A program made the translations under genes and the position numbers. From the NCBI GenBank assembly GCA_004295085.1, contig SHNF01000014.1:98319-162318 (forward strand): DNA of 64,000 nucleotides, in the 5' to 3' direction. A model generated the notes under the pieces. The model did not search any database, was not told the origin of the DNA, and saw only the letters and a program-made list of their open reading frames with translations. This document shows, piece after piece, positions 1-8,529 of this stretch (within the stretch, counting starts at the first letter, position 1; each line of letters opens with the position of its first letter). This DNA comes from Planctomycetota bacterium. GTDB taxonomy: Bacteria; Planctomycetota; UBA1135.

Positions 1-77
1 GCGCCGCTGCGCGAACCGAGACCGCGGGCCGGGCCCGCGTGTGGTGGAAACCAGAGCCCTGCGGCCCGGCCGCGGCG

Positions 78-83
78 TAGAAT
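78..83 (+). promoter_or_regulatory. possible -10 box TAGAAT
   Basis: TAGAAT lies 28 nt upstream of the ATG of the first gene in an otherwise very GC-rich stretch. No convincing -35 is visible. The same TAG-type hexamer recurs upstream of other genes in the window, which is the main reason to list it. Confidence 0.35.
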
Positions 84-111
84 CAGGCTTGGGCCGACGA
101 AGGAGGCAAAG

Positions 112-345
112 ATGGGACGCTGCGAGACCTGCGGCAACGACTACGACAAGTCCTTCGAGGTGGTGCTGGCCGGCCAGGCGCACGTCTTTGACAGTTTCGA
201 GTGCGCGATCCATGCCCTGGCTCCCGTGTGCGCGCACTGCGGCTGCCGGGTGATCGGGCACGGCGCCGAGGCCGATGGCGTGGCCTATTGCTGCGCCCAC
301 TGCGCCCAGCAGGCCGGCGTCGAGGGTCTGGACGACCGCGTGTAG
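112..345 (+). CDS. small Cys-rich metal-binding (metallothionein-like) protein
   Basis: A 77-residue protein with nine cysteines: a CETC pair at 4-7, C31, C40, CGC at 43-45 and CC..C at 60-64, plus several His. The pattern resembles prokaryotic metallothionein/zinc-ribbon small proteins, so a soluble cytosolic metal-binding or storage role is inferred; no enzyme motif is seen. GGAGG sits 5 nt upstream of the ATG and supports this start. A possible -10 (TAGAAT) lies at 78. The stop codon is 14 nt before the LigD start, so the two may be cotranscribed. The function is not established from sequence; the Cys pattern is the only solid evidence. Confidence 0.8.
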   Translation: MGRCETCGNDYDKSFEVVLAGQAHVFDSFECAIHALAPVCAHCGCRVIGHGAEADGVAYCCAHCAQQAGVEGLDDRV

Positions 346-359
346 CGGCGGGGAGCAGC

Positions 360-2903
360 ATGGGGCTGGCGGCTTACCGGCACAAGCGCGACTTCCGGCG
401 TTCGCCGGAGCCTCGCGGCCGGCGCGTGAAAAGCCGCGCGCAGCTGCGCTTCGTGGTGCAGAAGCACGCGGCGCGCCGCCTGCACTACGACTTCCGGCTG
501 GAGCTGGACGGCGTCCTCAGGAGCTGGGCCGTCCCCAAGGGCCCCAGCCTCGATGCGCGCGAGAAACGCCTGGCCGTGCACGTGGAAGACCACCCGCTGG
601 AGTACGGCAGCTTCGAAGGGATCATTCCGGAAGGCGAGTACGGCGCCGGCACCGTGCTGCTCTGGGACCAGGGTTTCTGGAAGCCCGAGGGCGACCCGCG
701 GGAGGGCTGCCGCAAGGGCCGGCTGAAGTTCCAGCTCCAGGGACGCAAGCTGCGCGGCGGCTGGACCCTGGTGCGCATGGGCGGCAAGGCGGCGCAGGAA
801 GGGCGCGACAACTGGCTGCTGATCAAGGAGCGCGACGCGGCCGCGCGCCCGCTGTCGCAAGGCGACATCCTGGAAGAGCAGCCGGACAGCGTCGCCGCCC
901 GGCGCCCGCGCGCCCGCGCCAAGACAGCCCGGAGCACGGCGCACAAGTCCTCCCGCAAGTCGTCCCGGAAGGAGGCGCCACGTCCGGAAGGCGCCCGCCG
1001 CGGCCCGCTGCCCGCGTTCGTGGAGCCGGAGCTGGCCACCCTGGTGCGCGATCCGCCCTCCGGTGACGACTGGCTGCACGAGATCAAGCTGGACGGCTAT
1101 CGCATGCTGGGCCGCGTGCACGGCGGCCGGGCGCGCCTGCTGACCCGCAACGCCAAGGACTGGACGCGCCGCTTCCCGCAGCTGGCCGAGGCCGCCGCGG
1201 CGCTGCCCGTGGACGAGGCCTTGCTGGACGGCGAGATCGTGGCCCTGGACGAGAATGGCATCTCCAGCTTCCAGGCCCTGCAGAACGCCTTGAGCGCGGG
1301 ACGCCCGGACCACCTGGTCTATTTCGTCTTCGACCTCCTGCACCATGACGGCTACGACCTCCGCGCCGCGCGCCTGCGCGAGCGCAAGGCGGTCCTGGCC
1401 GGCCTGCTGCCGGACTCCGGGAACGCGATCCGCTACTCCGGCGAGGTCGAAGGCCGGGGGGAGGCGGTGTTCCGCGAAGCCTGCCTCCGGGCGCTGGAGG
1501 GGATCGTGTCCAAGCACAAGGACGCGCCGTACCGCTCCGGCCGCGGCCAGGACTGGCGCAAGGTGAAGTGCCTGGCGCGCCAGGAGTTCGTCATCGGCGG
1601 CTACACCGAGCCGCGCGGCGCGCGCGCCGGCCTGGGCGCGCTGCTGCTCGGTGTCCACGACGACGGCCGCCTGCGTTTCGCCGGGCGCGTGGGCACCGGG
1701 TTCAGCGCGGCGTCGCTGGCCGAGCTGCACCGGCGGCTGCGCCGCCTGGAGCAGTCACGGCCGGCATTCGCCGAGCCGCCGCGCGGCGCCGCCGCGCGCG
1801 GCGTGCACTGGGTGAAGCCGCGCCTGGTGGCCGAGGTGGCCTTCAGCAACTGGACACGGGACGGCCGGCTGCGCCAGCCGGTGTTCGAGGGCTTGCGCGA
1901 GGACAAGGAGCCGGATGAAATCCGCCGGGAACGCGCCCGGACCCCGCGGCAGCGCTCCGCTGCGCTCCGAGAGACCGCCATGGAAACTCCCGCGTCACCC
2001 AGGCGCGCCAGCCCCGCGGCGGAGGTCGCCGGCGTGCGTCTCACTCATCCCGAGCGCGTGCTCTACCCGGAGCAGGGGATCACGAAACGCGCGCTCGCCC
2101 GCTACTACGAGCGCATCGCCGACTGGATCCTGCCGCACGTGGTGCAGCGCCCGCTCAGCCTGGTGCGCTGCCCGCAGGGCTACGGCAAGACGTGCTTCTA
2201 CCAGAAGCACGCCGCCGAGGGCGCGTCGGAGCACCTCAAGCGCGTGCGCGTGCCGGGTGAGGCAGCGCCGTATCTCGCCGTCGCGGACGTGCGCGGTCTG
2301 GTCAGCCTGGTGCAGCTCGGCGTGCTGGAGATCCATCCCTGGGGCGCGCAGGTGGGCGACCTGGAGCATCCGGACCGCCTGACCCTGGATCTCGACCCCG
2401 CTCCCGGGGTCGCCTGGGCGCGGGTCGTGGCCACGGCGAAGGCTTTGCACCAGCGGCTGTCCGATCTGGGCCTGCGCAGCTTCGTCAAGACCACCGGCGG
2501 CAAGGGCCTGCACGTGGTGGTGCCTCTGGCGCCCCGGCACGGCTGGGCGGAGGTCAAGGAGTTCACGCGCGCCCTGGCGGAGGAGTGCGTGCGCCGCCAG
2601 CCGGACTGGTACGTCGCCAAGGCTTCCAAGGCGGCGCGCAGCGGCAAGATCTTCATCGACTATCTGCGCAACGCGCGCGGCGCCACGGCGGTGGCCGCGT
2701 ACTCGGCGCGCGCCCGCGCGCAGGCGCCGGTCTCCACGCCCTTGCGCTGGGAGGAGCTGAGCGCGAAGCTGCGCCCGGATGGCTTCACCGTGGCCAGCCT
2801 GCCGCGGCGCCTGTCGGCGCTGCGCGCGGATCCATGGCAGGGCATGCACCGGTTGCGCCAGACCATCTCCCGCTCTGCTTTCCGCGCGCTGGGCCTCCGG
2901 TAA
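360..2903 (+). CDS. ligD: multifunctional ATP-dependent DNA ligase LigD (PE-LIG-POL)
   Basis: 847 residues in the order 3'-phosphoesterase, ligase, polymerase. The phosphoesterase (about 20-155) carries HYDFRLELDG and IPEGEYGAGTV. A basic Ala/Lys/Arg linker follows. The ligase domain (about 210-520) has the adenylation motif EIKLDGYR, with Lys243 as the predicted AMP-accepting residue, and VSKHKDAPYRSGR. The primase/polymerase domain (about 555-840) has the metal-site motif LDLDPAP and TTGGKGLHVV. LigD processes and seals DNA ends in bacterial non-homologous end joining with Ku, but no ku gene lies in this window. The ATG at 360 was chosen because all upstream in-frame codons lie inside the preceding gene. 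Full length and intact. Confidence 0.95.
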   Translation: MGLAAYRHKRDFRRSPEPRGRRVKSRAQLRFVVQKHAARRLHYDFRLELDGVLRSWAVPKGPSLDAREKRLAVHVEDHPLEYGSFEGIIPEGEYGAGTVLLWDQGFWKPEGDPREGCRKGRLKFQLQGRKLRGGWTLVRMGGKAAQEGRDNWLLIKERDAAARPLSQGDILEEQPDSVAARRPRARAKTARSTAHKSSRKSSRKEAPRPEGARRGPLPAFVEPELATLVRDPPSGDDWLHEIKLDGYRMLGRVHGGRARLLTRNAKDWTRRFPQLAEAAAALPVDEALLDGEIVALDENGISSFQALQNALSAGRPDHLVYFVFDLLHHDGYDLRAARLRERKAVLAGLLPDSGNAIRYSGEVEGRGEAVFREACLRALEGIVSKHKDAPYRSGRGQDWRKVKCLARQEFVIGGYTEPRGARAGLGALLLGVHDDGRLRFAGRVGTGFSAASLAELHRRLRRLEQSRPAFAEPPRGAAARGVHWVKPRLVAEVAFSNWTRDGRLRQPVFEGLREDKEPDEIRRERARTPRQRSAALRETAMETPASPRRASPAAEVAGVRLTHPERVLYPEQGITKRALARYYERIADWILPHVVQRPLSLVRCPQGYGKTCFYQKHAAEGASEHLKRVRVPGEAAPYLAVADVRGLVSLVQLGVLEIHPWGAQVGDLEHPDRLTLDLDPAPGVAWARVVATAKALHQRLSDLGLRSFVKTTGGKGLHVVVPLAPRHGWAEVKEFTRALAEECVRRQPDWYVAKASKAARSGKIFIDYLRNARGATAVAAYSARARAQAPVSTPLRWEELSAKLRPDGFTVASLPRRLSALRADPWQGMHRLRQTISRSAFRALGLR

Positions 2904-2907
2904 GGAC

Positions 2908-2923
2908 CGCGGGCGGCCCCGCG
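2908..2923. terminator. GC-rich hairpin between convergent genes
   Basis: CGCGGG and CCCGCG form a perfect 6-bp stem with a 4-nt loop between the 3' ends of ligD and the minus-strand small gene. There is no T-tract on either side, so it is at best a weak bidirectional terminator. Confidence 0.3.
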
Positions 2924-2932
2924 CGGCGCCGC

Positions 2933-3109
2933 TCATCCGCCCTGGCGGCGGATGGCGGCGATCAGCTGCCTCCTGGCCATGCGGCTGCGGCCCGGGATGC
3001 GCAGCGTGCGCGCGCGGTTGCGCAGCTCCGCAACCGTGCGCGTGTCCAGCTCGCTGTCCTTGTGGTGCTCGTACTGGCGCTCGTCCTTCTTGCTCCAGGC
3101 TTTCGGCAT
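2933..3109 (-). CDS. small basic protein, SAP/Rho-N-like C-terminus
   Basis: 58 residues, beginning MPKAWSKKDERQYEH, a start typical of small proteins often labelled plasmid stabilisation or Rho termination factor-like. The C-terminal part (TVAELRNRARTLRIPGRS and following) resembles a short Rho-N/SAP helix-extended-helix that can bind nucleic acid. An in-frame ATG exists four codons upstream (3121), but GGAGG then falls inside the coding sequence; it is ideally placed (5 nt) for the ATG at 3109, so I prefer that start. The gene is monocistronic and convergent with ligD. Function is inferred only from the fold-like motif. Confidence 0.65.
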   Translation of the reverse strand: MPKAWSKKDERQYEHHKDSELDTRTVAELRNRARTLRIPGRSRMARRQLIAAIRRQGG

Positions 3110-3134
3110 GGTGTCCTCCATTCACCGGCCGCGC

Positions 3135-3170
3135 AAAGAAGAAAGCCCGGACAGGAGGGCCTGCCCGGGC
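3135..3170 (-). terminator. rho-independent terminator (minus strand)
   Basis: GCCCGG (3145-3150) pairs with CCGGGC (3165-3170), with an inner CAGG/CCTG pair. Read on the minus strand the hairpin is followed by TTTCTTCTTT (3144-3135). It would end transcription from the DUF1328 gene upstream of it on that strand. Confidence 0.6.
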
Positions 3171-3318
3171 CGGGAGCATGTCCCTTAGGAATGGCACACC
3201 CCCTCCCGCCGGCATGGGCGCCACCGGAATCGATTGCGTCGAATGCCCCGAGCCGGTCGCTTCCTTGGCGGTCATCCCGGCCATCGAGAGAGGGCCCGCC
3301 ATGTCCTGCTGGCGCTTC

Positions 3319-3486
3319 CTAACGCGCGCGCGGCCGCCGCCACGCCACCAGGCTCACCAGGAACAGGATCAGGAAGAGGAAGAACAGGATCTGCGCAATC
3401 CCGATGGCGGCGCCGGCGATGGTCGTGAAGCCGAACACCCCGGCGATGAGCGCCACGACCAGGAACGTGATCGTCCAACCCAGCAT
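3319..3486 (-). CDS. DUF1328 small membrane protein
   Basis: A 55-residue, almost wholly hydrophobic protein beginning [20 protein letters not shown], with a second hydrophobic span ([20 protein letters not shown]) and a basic tail RRPRAR. This matches the YtjA/DUF1328 family in length, the FGF turn and the IAGAAxGIA motif. Two membrane spans are predicted; the function of the family is unknown, though members are often near stress genes. GGGAGG lies 7 nt upstream of the ATG at 3486. It is followed at about 150 nt by a rho-independent terminator, so it is probably monocistronic. Confidence 0.85.
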   Translation of the reverse strand: MLGWTITFLVVALIAGVFGFTTIAGAAIGIAQILFFLFLILFLVSLVAWRRPRAR

Positions 3487-3605
3487 CGTGCATCCTCCCG
3501 GGCTTCTGAGCCACTCCGGCGCTGGTGCGCCGTACGAGGTTTTCTACGCCACCGCGCGCACGGGAGCCCGGCTTTTTCCGGCAGCTCTCGGGTATTCTGA
3601 GCAGG

Positions 3606-5285
3606 ATGATCCACCTTGTTCTCCTGTGCGCGCAGCAGGATCCGGTGCCCACGGCCGCCGAGCTGGAGGCGCACGTCCAGCTGCTGGCCAGCGACGCCTT
3701 GCAAGGGCGCCGCAGCGGCACGCTCGGCGCCGACCAGGCCGCGGACTACCTCGCTGGCGTGCTGGCCAGCGCCGGCCTGGTCCCGGCCGGCGAGGCCGAC
3801 AACTGGTTCCAGAGCTTCGAGATCGAGCTCCCGGCGCAGCCGGGTTCCTGCTTCCTGGACCTCGGCGCCGCGGGCCGCTGGGAAGACGTGGGGACCCTGG
3901 CCCTCTCGGCCAGCCGCACGATCCAGGGCCCGCTGTGGAGCGTGGGCTACGGCCTGGACGGCAGCCACAAGCCGGAGCTGGTGCGGGGCGCCGTCCTGCT
4001 CCTGCGCCGCTACAGCGCCGCCGGTCCGTCCGCCGGCCCTGGGCAGGGCGGCGACCTGCGCGCCAAGATCCGCGCGGCCGCCGAGGCCGGAGCGGCCGCG
4101 GTGGTGCTCGGCACGCATCCGGAGGACCTTGCCCGCGGCGGAGAGGCGGCCATTCCCTTCGACGCGGCGCCCGGCAGCATGCCGATCCCGGTGCTGACCG
4201 TGAGCCCCGAGCAGTTCACCCGCCTGGAGCGCATGCTCGCCGCCGCGCCGGCGCTGCCGGCGACCGTGGGTGCCGAGGTGCTACGGCCGACGGCGCGCAC
4301 GCGCAACGTGCTCGGCCTGTTGCCGGGCGCCAGCGACGAAGTGATCGTGCTGGGCGCCCATTACGATCACCTCGGCTTCGGCGGCCCGCATTCACTGGCG
4401 CCCGGAACGCACGAGATCCACAACGGCGCCGACGACAACGCCAGCGGCACCGCCCTGCTCCTGGAGCTGGCCGAGTCCATGGCGCAGCGCGGGCGGCCGC
4501 CCGGGCGCTCGCTCCTGTTCGCGCTGTGGAGCGGGGAGGAGGAAGGCCTGCTCGGCTCGGACCACTGGGTCAAACATCCGACCATCGCCTGGGAGCGCGT
4601 CGTCTGCAACCTCAACTTCGACATGGTGGGGCGCCTGCAGGAGGGCAGGATCATCGTGGGGGCGGTGGAGACGGCGGCGGCCTTCGGCCCGGCCCTGGAG
4701 CGCGCGCGTCCCGGCCAGGACCTCGAGTTCTCGCTGGCCGGCGCCGCGCTGCCCGGCGGCGGCGGCAGCGACCACATGTCCTTCCACCAGGCCGGCGTCG
4801 CGGCCCTGTTCTTCTTCTCCGGCATGCACTCCGACTACCACAAGCCCGGCGACGACTGGCACAAGCTGGATTACGCGCGCATGCAGATCCTGGCCGAGGC
4901 GGCCGGCCGGCTGGTCCTGGACCTCGGCAACGTGCCGCGCGAGCAGTTCGCTTACATGGCGCCGCCGCCGGCCGACCCGCACCAGGGCCTGGCGCTCTCG
5001 GGCGAGCGCGCCTCCATGGGCACGATTCCGGACTACGGCGCGAATCCCGAGGGCGGCGGCATGCAGCTCGCGGGGGTTTCGCCCGGCGGCGCCGCGGAGC
5101 GGGCGGGCCTGCGCGGCGGCGACGTCATCAAGAAGCTGGGCGCGGTGGCGGTGGGCGACATCTACGACTTCATGGATGCGCTCGGCCGGTACAAGCCCGG
5201 CGATGCGGTGGACGTGGTCGTCCTGCGCGACGGGGCCCTGCACACCCTGCCGGTGACGCTGGGCGGCCGGCGCGAGGTCCAGTAA
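3606..5285 (+). CDS. M28-family metallopeptidase with C-terminal PDZ domain
   Basis: 559 residues. A short hydrophobic N-terminus (MIHLVLLCAQQ) is followed by a region that may hold a PA-type insert, then the M28 zinc core: GAHYDHLGFGG, HNGADDNASGT, LWSGEEEGLLGS, NFDMVGR and a late YHKPGDDW His, together the expected two-zinc ligands and catalytic Glu. The last about 95 residues form a PDZ domain (GVSPGGAAERAGLRGGDVI). M28 enzymes are exported aminopeptidases or carboxypeptidases; substrate is unknown. An in-frame upstream ATG at 3525 exists, but its added residues are Arg-rich and lack family resemblance; the ATG at 3606 gives an N-terminus like those of other exported proteins here. A TATTCT box ends 7 nt before it. 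Confidence 0.88.
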   Translation: MIHLVLLCAQQDPVPTAAELEAHVQLLASDALQGRRSGTLGADQAADYLAGVLASAGLVPAGEADNWFQSFEIELPAQPGSCFLDLGAAGRWEDVGTLALSASRTIQGPLWSVGYGLDGSHKPELVRGAVLLLRRYSAAGPSAGPGQGGDLRAKIRAAAEAGAAAVVLGTHPEDLARGGEAAIPFDAAPGSMPIPVLTVSPEQFTRLERMLAAAPALPATVGAEVLRPTARTRNVLGLLPGASDEVIVLGAHYDHLGFGGPHSLAPGTHEIHNGADDNASGTALLLELAESMAQRGRPPGRSLLFALWSGEEEGLLGSDHWVKHPTIAWERVVCNLNFDMVGRLQEGRIIVGAVETAAAFGPALERARPGQDLEFSLAGAALPGGGGSDHMSFHQAGVAALFFFSGMHSDYHKPGDDWHKLDYARMQILAEAAGRLVLDLGNVPREQFAYMAPPPADPHQGLALSGERASMGTIPDYGANPEGGGMQLAGVSPGGAAERAGLRGGDVIKKLGAVAVGDIYDFMDALGRYKPGDAVDVVVLRDGALHTLPVTLGGRREVQ

Positions 5286-5321
5286 GGGGCCGCCGCCGGC
5301 GCGCGCGTAAGGTGTGCGCGC

Positions 5322-5825
5322 ATGAGTGCGCAAGTGCCGCGCATCTGGTCGCCCGGCAAGGCGCGCTGGCTGCTCAACCACTATCCGCCGTGGTGGTTCC
5401 AGCGCATTCGCGTGGTGGAGCTGGCCGACGACTTCCGCGTGGCCCGCGTGCTGGTGCCACGCAGCCTTCTCACCCGCAACCTCAACGGCACCACCTTCGG
5501 CGGCACGATCTTCTCCGCGGCGGACCCGCTGTACCCGGTCATGTACTGGCAGATCTTCGCGCGCCGCGGCGAGCGCCTGCAAGTGTGGCTGAAGGCCGGG
5601 CGCATTGACTACAGGAAGCCCGCCGCGACCGCGCTGACCCTGGAATTCCGCCTCCGCCCGGACGACCTCGAGGCCGTGGCGGCCGACCTCGCCGCCGCCG
5701 GCAAGAGCGTGCGCGAGCATCACATCGCCGCCGTGGACGCCGCCGGCGATGTCTGCGCCGCCGTGGACGCGGTCGTGTACCTGCGCCGCCTGCGTCCGGA
5801 CCAGATGGAAGTATCCGGCTTCTGA
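5322..5825 (+). CDS. DUF4442 hotdog-fold thioesterase-like protein
   Basis: 167 residues with the DUF4442 layout: a WLLNHYPPWWFQ start, then NLNGTTFGGTIFSAADPLY, the central hotdog helix with the conserved Asn-Gly-Thr-Phe segment, and a C-terminal strand region. Family members resemble PaaI/YiiD acyl-CoA thioesterases, but the substrate is not known. No signal peptide, so cytosolic. It lies 36 nt after the M28 peptidase gene and may be cotranscribed with it. A perfect 9-bp inverted repeat follows the stop. Confidence 0.8.
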   Translation: MSAQVPRIWSPGKARWLLNHYPPWWFQRIRVVELADDFRVARVLVPRSLLTRNLNGTTFGGTIFSAADPLYPVMYWQIFARRGERLQVWLKAGRIDYRKPAATALTLEFRLRPDDLEAVAADLAAAGKSVREHHIAAVDAAGDVCAAVDAVVYLRRLRPDQMEVSGF

Positions 5826-5856
5826 CGCGCGGCCGTGATCCGGTCGCCCGCGGATC

Positions 5857-5884
5857 ATTTCCAGGTTTCCGGAAGCCTGGAAAT
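5857..5884. terminator. perfect 9-bp hairpin between convergent genes
   Basis: ATTTCCAGG (5857-5865) and CCTGGAAAT (5876-5884) pair perfectly around a 10-nt loop that itself contains the palindrome TTCCGGAA. It lies between two convergent genes. The A/T ends of the stem give only short U stretches, so it is a plausible bidirectional terminator rather than a canonical one. Confidence 0.5.
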
Positions 5885-5905
5885 GTCGCGGCGCAGCCGG
5901 CCTGC

Positions 5906-7663
5906 CTACTGCCCGGTGCGCGGGTCCACGGCGATGCCGAGCTGCTCGTGCTCGTGCACGTAGAACACGAAGCCGTACATCATCTCCTGGTCCGTCTGCA
6001 GGCCGAAGCGCACCGTGGCGCCCGGATCGGGGTTGTAGGGATTGAAGGCGGAGTTGTCGAAATGGGCCAGGCACTCGATGCGCGTTCCACGGGGGAAGCG
6101 CCGTGCGCCCGGCGCCCAGCGGTAGGACTGCTGCCAGTCGAAGCTGTAGCTGGGCACCAGCAGCAGGGTCTCGCCGCGCCCGTCCGGGTAGTGCGCGCGG
6201 AAGGTCATGTCCTTGCCGCGGAGGTGCATGTGCACGAACAGGCCGAGTCCCACGGCGTCCTGCTCGAACACGCGCTCCGCCGTCACGGGGTGGGCCGGCG
6301 CCCCCGGCGGGATCCGGAACCGGAGATCGGCGACCTGGTGGTTGCGCAGCCGCCTCTGCACCGGGACGCGCGGAAAGCGCAGACCGACGGAGATGCGGTC
6401 GCGCTCGGGCTTGCCGGTGGTGACGTAGTGGACTTCCAGCGCCAGCGCGGAGCCCTTCGGCAGCAGGCAGGCGGTGCCCGGATCGAGGGCCATGGCGTCG
6501 CCCCCCGGCACCTCGCCGGTGATGAAGTTCTTCACCTCGTTGAAGTCCTCCCCGAGCCGCACCCAGCCGAGGTTGGCGTGGTGGAGGACGCGCGGGTTCT
6601 CCGCCAGGACCTGGACTCCTTCCACCCAGGTGTCCTCGGCAAAGACGTGCGGCAGCACCACGTACTGGTAGGGCACGTAGCCGTCGGCGGGGATCTGCGC
6701 CTCGATGGGGGAGCGCAGCACCAGATCCGGCTCGGCGATCTCCCAGCGCGACGGCGGCGGGTCCGGAAGCGGGGGGAGCGCCGACAGGTCTCCCGGCGCG
6801 GCACCGGACGCCGCCCAGGCCAGCACGGTGTCGCGCTCCGCCGGGCTGAGGCCGCGCTCATTGACGAACGGACCGTGCTTGCGGCTGGCATACCAGGGCG
6901 GCATGCGCTGCTGCTCCACGACCTCCGCGATCATGTCCGACAGCTTCAACGCCTGCGCATACGTGCCGAGCGCGAACGGGGCCGCGCCGCCGGGCCGATG
7001 GCATTCGAGGCAGTGGCTGCGCAGGATCGGGTCCACGTGCTCGGCGTAGTTCGGCGTGCCCGCGGGAGCCGGCGCGCCTCCGATCGCGCATCCGTCCACC
7101 GGCGTCTCGGCGCTGGCGACCTCGCGTCCGGCGAGGACGTCGTCCAGCGCCGCGCGCAGGTCGTTGCGCGTGGCGGCGGGCCGGACACCGCCCAGGCGGT
7201 ACTGGTCATCGATGCGCCCGCGATAGCGCAGCCGGCGCTGCGCATCCAGGACGACCACCTCGGGCGTGCGCTCGAAGCCCAGCTCCGCCACCACGGAGCC
7301 GTCGAAGTCCTTCACGAACGGGAAGTCGGCGTCGTGCTCCACCGCCTGCGTGGCCATCTCCAGCACCGAGTCGCCGGGCGCGACGTTCACCGCCACGAAC
7401 TGCACCTGCTGCGCCCGGTACTCGCGCTCCAGGGCCGACAGCCGCGGCAGGTAGCGCTGCACCAGCGGGCAGTCCACGCTGGTCGCGACCAGCACGTAAG
7501 CCCGCCGCTCGCCGAAGTCGCGCAGCGTGCGCGGCAGCCAGCGGATGTCCGTGAACCGGAGCTCGCCCACCACGCTGCCGATGGCGGGGCGGTCGCCGCC
7601 CGCACCCGCCAGGGCGAGCAGGCACAGGGCTCCAGCACAGGCTCGGTCGCGAAGTACCCGCAT
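5906..7663 (-). CDS. redoxin - cytochrome c - copper type II monooxygenase-like fusion
   Basis: 585 residues with an N-terminal signal-like segment (to about 23). The first part (about 30-175) is a thioredoxin/AhpC-like fold with one Cys (SVDCPLVQRY) rather than a CxxC pair. Next comes a heme c site (HCLECH) in a short cytochrome-like segment. The C-terminal half has histidine motifs of the copper type II ascorbate-dependent monooxygenase fold, including HHANLGW and VHMHLRGKDM. Such proteins are exported and occur in Planctomycetota and Acidobacteriota; the substrate is unknown. Electron transfer from heme to copper is an inference from domain order. The downstream minus-strand genes are separate cistrons. 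Confidence 0.85.
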   Translation of the reverse strand: MRVLRDRACAGALCLLALAGAGGDRPAIGSVVGELRFTDIRWLPRTLRDFGERRAYVLVATSVDCPLVQRYLPRLSALEREYRAQQVQFVAVNVAPGDSVLEMATQAVEHDADFPFVKDFDGSVVAELGFERTPEVVVLDAQRRLRYRGRIDDQYRLGGVRPAATRNDLRAALDDVLAGREVASAETPVDGCAIGGAPAPAGTPNYAEHVDPILRSHCLECHRPGGAAPFALGTYAQALKLSDMIAEVVEQQRMPPWYASRKHGPFVNERGLSPAERDTVLAWAASGAAPGDLSALPPLPDPPPSRWEIAEPDLVLRSPIEAQIPADGYVPYQYVVLPHVFAEDTWVEGVQVLAENPRVLHHANLGWVRLGEDFNEVKNFITGEVPGGDAMALDPGTACLLPKGSALALEVHYVTTGKPERDRISVGLRFPRVPVQRRLRNHQVADLRFRIPPGAPAHPVTAERVFEQDAVGLGLFVHMHLRGKDMTFRAHYPDGRGETLLLVPSYSFDWQQSYRWAPGARRFPRGTRIECLAHFDNSAFNPYNPDPGATVRFGLQTDQEMMYGFVFYVHEHEQLGIAVDPRTGQ

Positions 7664-7673
7664 ACGACTCGCC

Positions 7674-8216
7674 CTATCGTACGGGCAGGCGCGCCAGGGC
7701 CGAGGCCAGCGGCGCCAGCCACAGATAGAGGACCGGCAGCCACATGGGTACGCCCAGGACGTCCGGCTGCGTGTACCCGAAGCGGTCGCCGGAGGAGAGC
7801 GCGGCCTCGACCAGCGGACCGGCCAGGCCCAGCGCCGCGGCGAACACCCAGAAGGCGGCCGAGCGCTGCGCCAGCGCCGCCGGCAGCCACAGCGCCAGCA
7901 GCAGCACCGCCAGCAGCGGCGCGGACAGCGGCGCGAAGGCCGTGGCGGCGTACGCGGCCACGAACAGGGCGCCGTACAGCAGCACCTCGTCCGGGCGCGA
8001 GGGCCGTGGGGGGCTGCGCAGCGCCTTCACCAGCAGGTCGTGCGCGGCGACCAGGACCACGCCGGCGGCGCCGAACAGCAGCGGCACCCACCAGGGCTGG
8101 CCCCACAGGCCGCCGTCCGGATAGGTCAGGACGCCCCCGGCCATGTGCATGCGGTCGCACAGGGACACCAGGGCTCCGCCCGCAAGCCCCAGTCCGTGGC
8201 GCAGGTCGAGGCGCAT
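7674..8216 (-). CDS. multi-spanning membrane protein of unknown function
   Basis: 180 residues with about five or six hydrophobic segments, including LLAVLLLALWLPAALA and a late GVPMWLPVLYLWLAPLAS. No catalytic motif was recognised; the Y-x-x-P-D-x-x-GVPMWLP stretch recurs in uncharacterised bacterial membrane proteins, but I cannot name the family with confidence. The start ATG overlaps the acylphosphatase stop (TGATG), so translation is coupled to acyP. A longer in-frame reading upstream would lie antisense-like inside acyP and is rejected. Confidence 0.7.
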   Translation of the reverse strand: MRLDLRHGLGLAGGALVSLCDRMHMAGGVLTYPDGGLWGQPWWVPLLFGAAGVVLVAAHDLLVKALRSPPRPSRPDEVLLYGALFVAAYAATAFAPLSAPLLAVLLLALWLPAALAQRSAAFWVFAAALGLAGPLVEAALSSGDRFGYTQPDVLGVPMWLPVLYLWLAPLASALARLPVR

Positions 8217-8494
8217 CAACGGATGTGGAAGCCCGTGAAGTCCTGGGACGCCTCCTCCCAGGACAGCTCCACGCCGCTGATCCCGGCGCCCATGCGCGCC
8301 GCCAGCGCCGCCAGGAAGCGCTCGACTTCGCCGCGCTCGCCTTGCGCCACCAGCTGCACGCGCCCGTCCTCCAGGTTGCGCACGAACCCGGACACGGCGA
8401 AGCCGGCGGCCACGCGCTGCGCGCTCCAGCGGAAGCCGACGCCTTGCACGCGCCCGCGGTAGAACACGTGCGCCTGGACACCCGTTCCGCTCAC
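8216..8494 (-). CDS. acyP: acylphosphatase
   Basis: 92 residues, the usual length. The signature GRVQGVGFRWSA holds the catalytic Arg that binds phosphate, and GFVRNLEDGRV holds the catalytic Asn. The enzyme hydrolyses acyl phosphates such as carbamoyl phosphate or 1,3-bisphosphoglycerate in the cytosol. The start is GTG at 8494; a TAGGCT -10-like box ends only 6 nt upstream, which would put transcription start at or next to the GTG (leaderless). Overlaps the following membrane-protein gene by TGATG. Confidence 0.92.
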   Translation of the reverse strand: MSGTGVQAHVFYRGRVQGVGFRWSAQRVAAGFAVSGFVRNLEDGRVQLVAQGERGEVERFLAALAARMGAGISGVELSWEEASQDFTGFHIR

Positions 8495-8500
8495 CCCGCC

Positions 8501-8506
8501 AGCCTA
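8501..8506 (-). promoter_or_regulatory. -10-like box TAGGCT, probable leaderless acyP promoter
   Basis: On the minus strand GCGCTAGGCT precedes the acyP GTG with 6 nt between box and codon. The same 10-mer sits upstream of the DHH phosphoesterase gene near 41691. Confidence 0.4.
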
Positions 8507-8529
8507 GCGCAGCGTGCGCATCCACGGCC

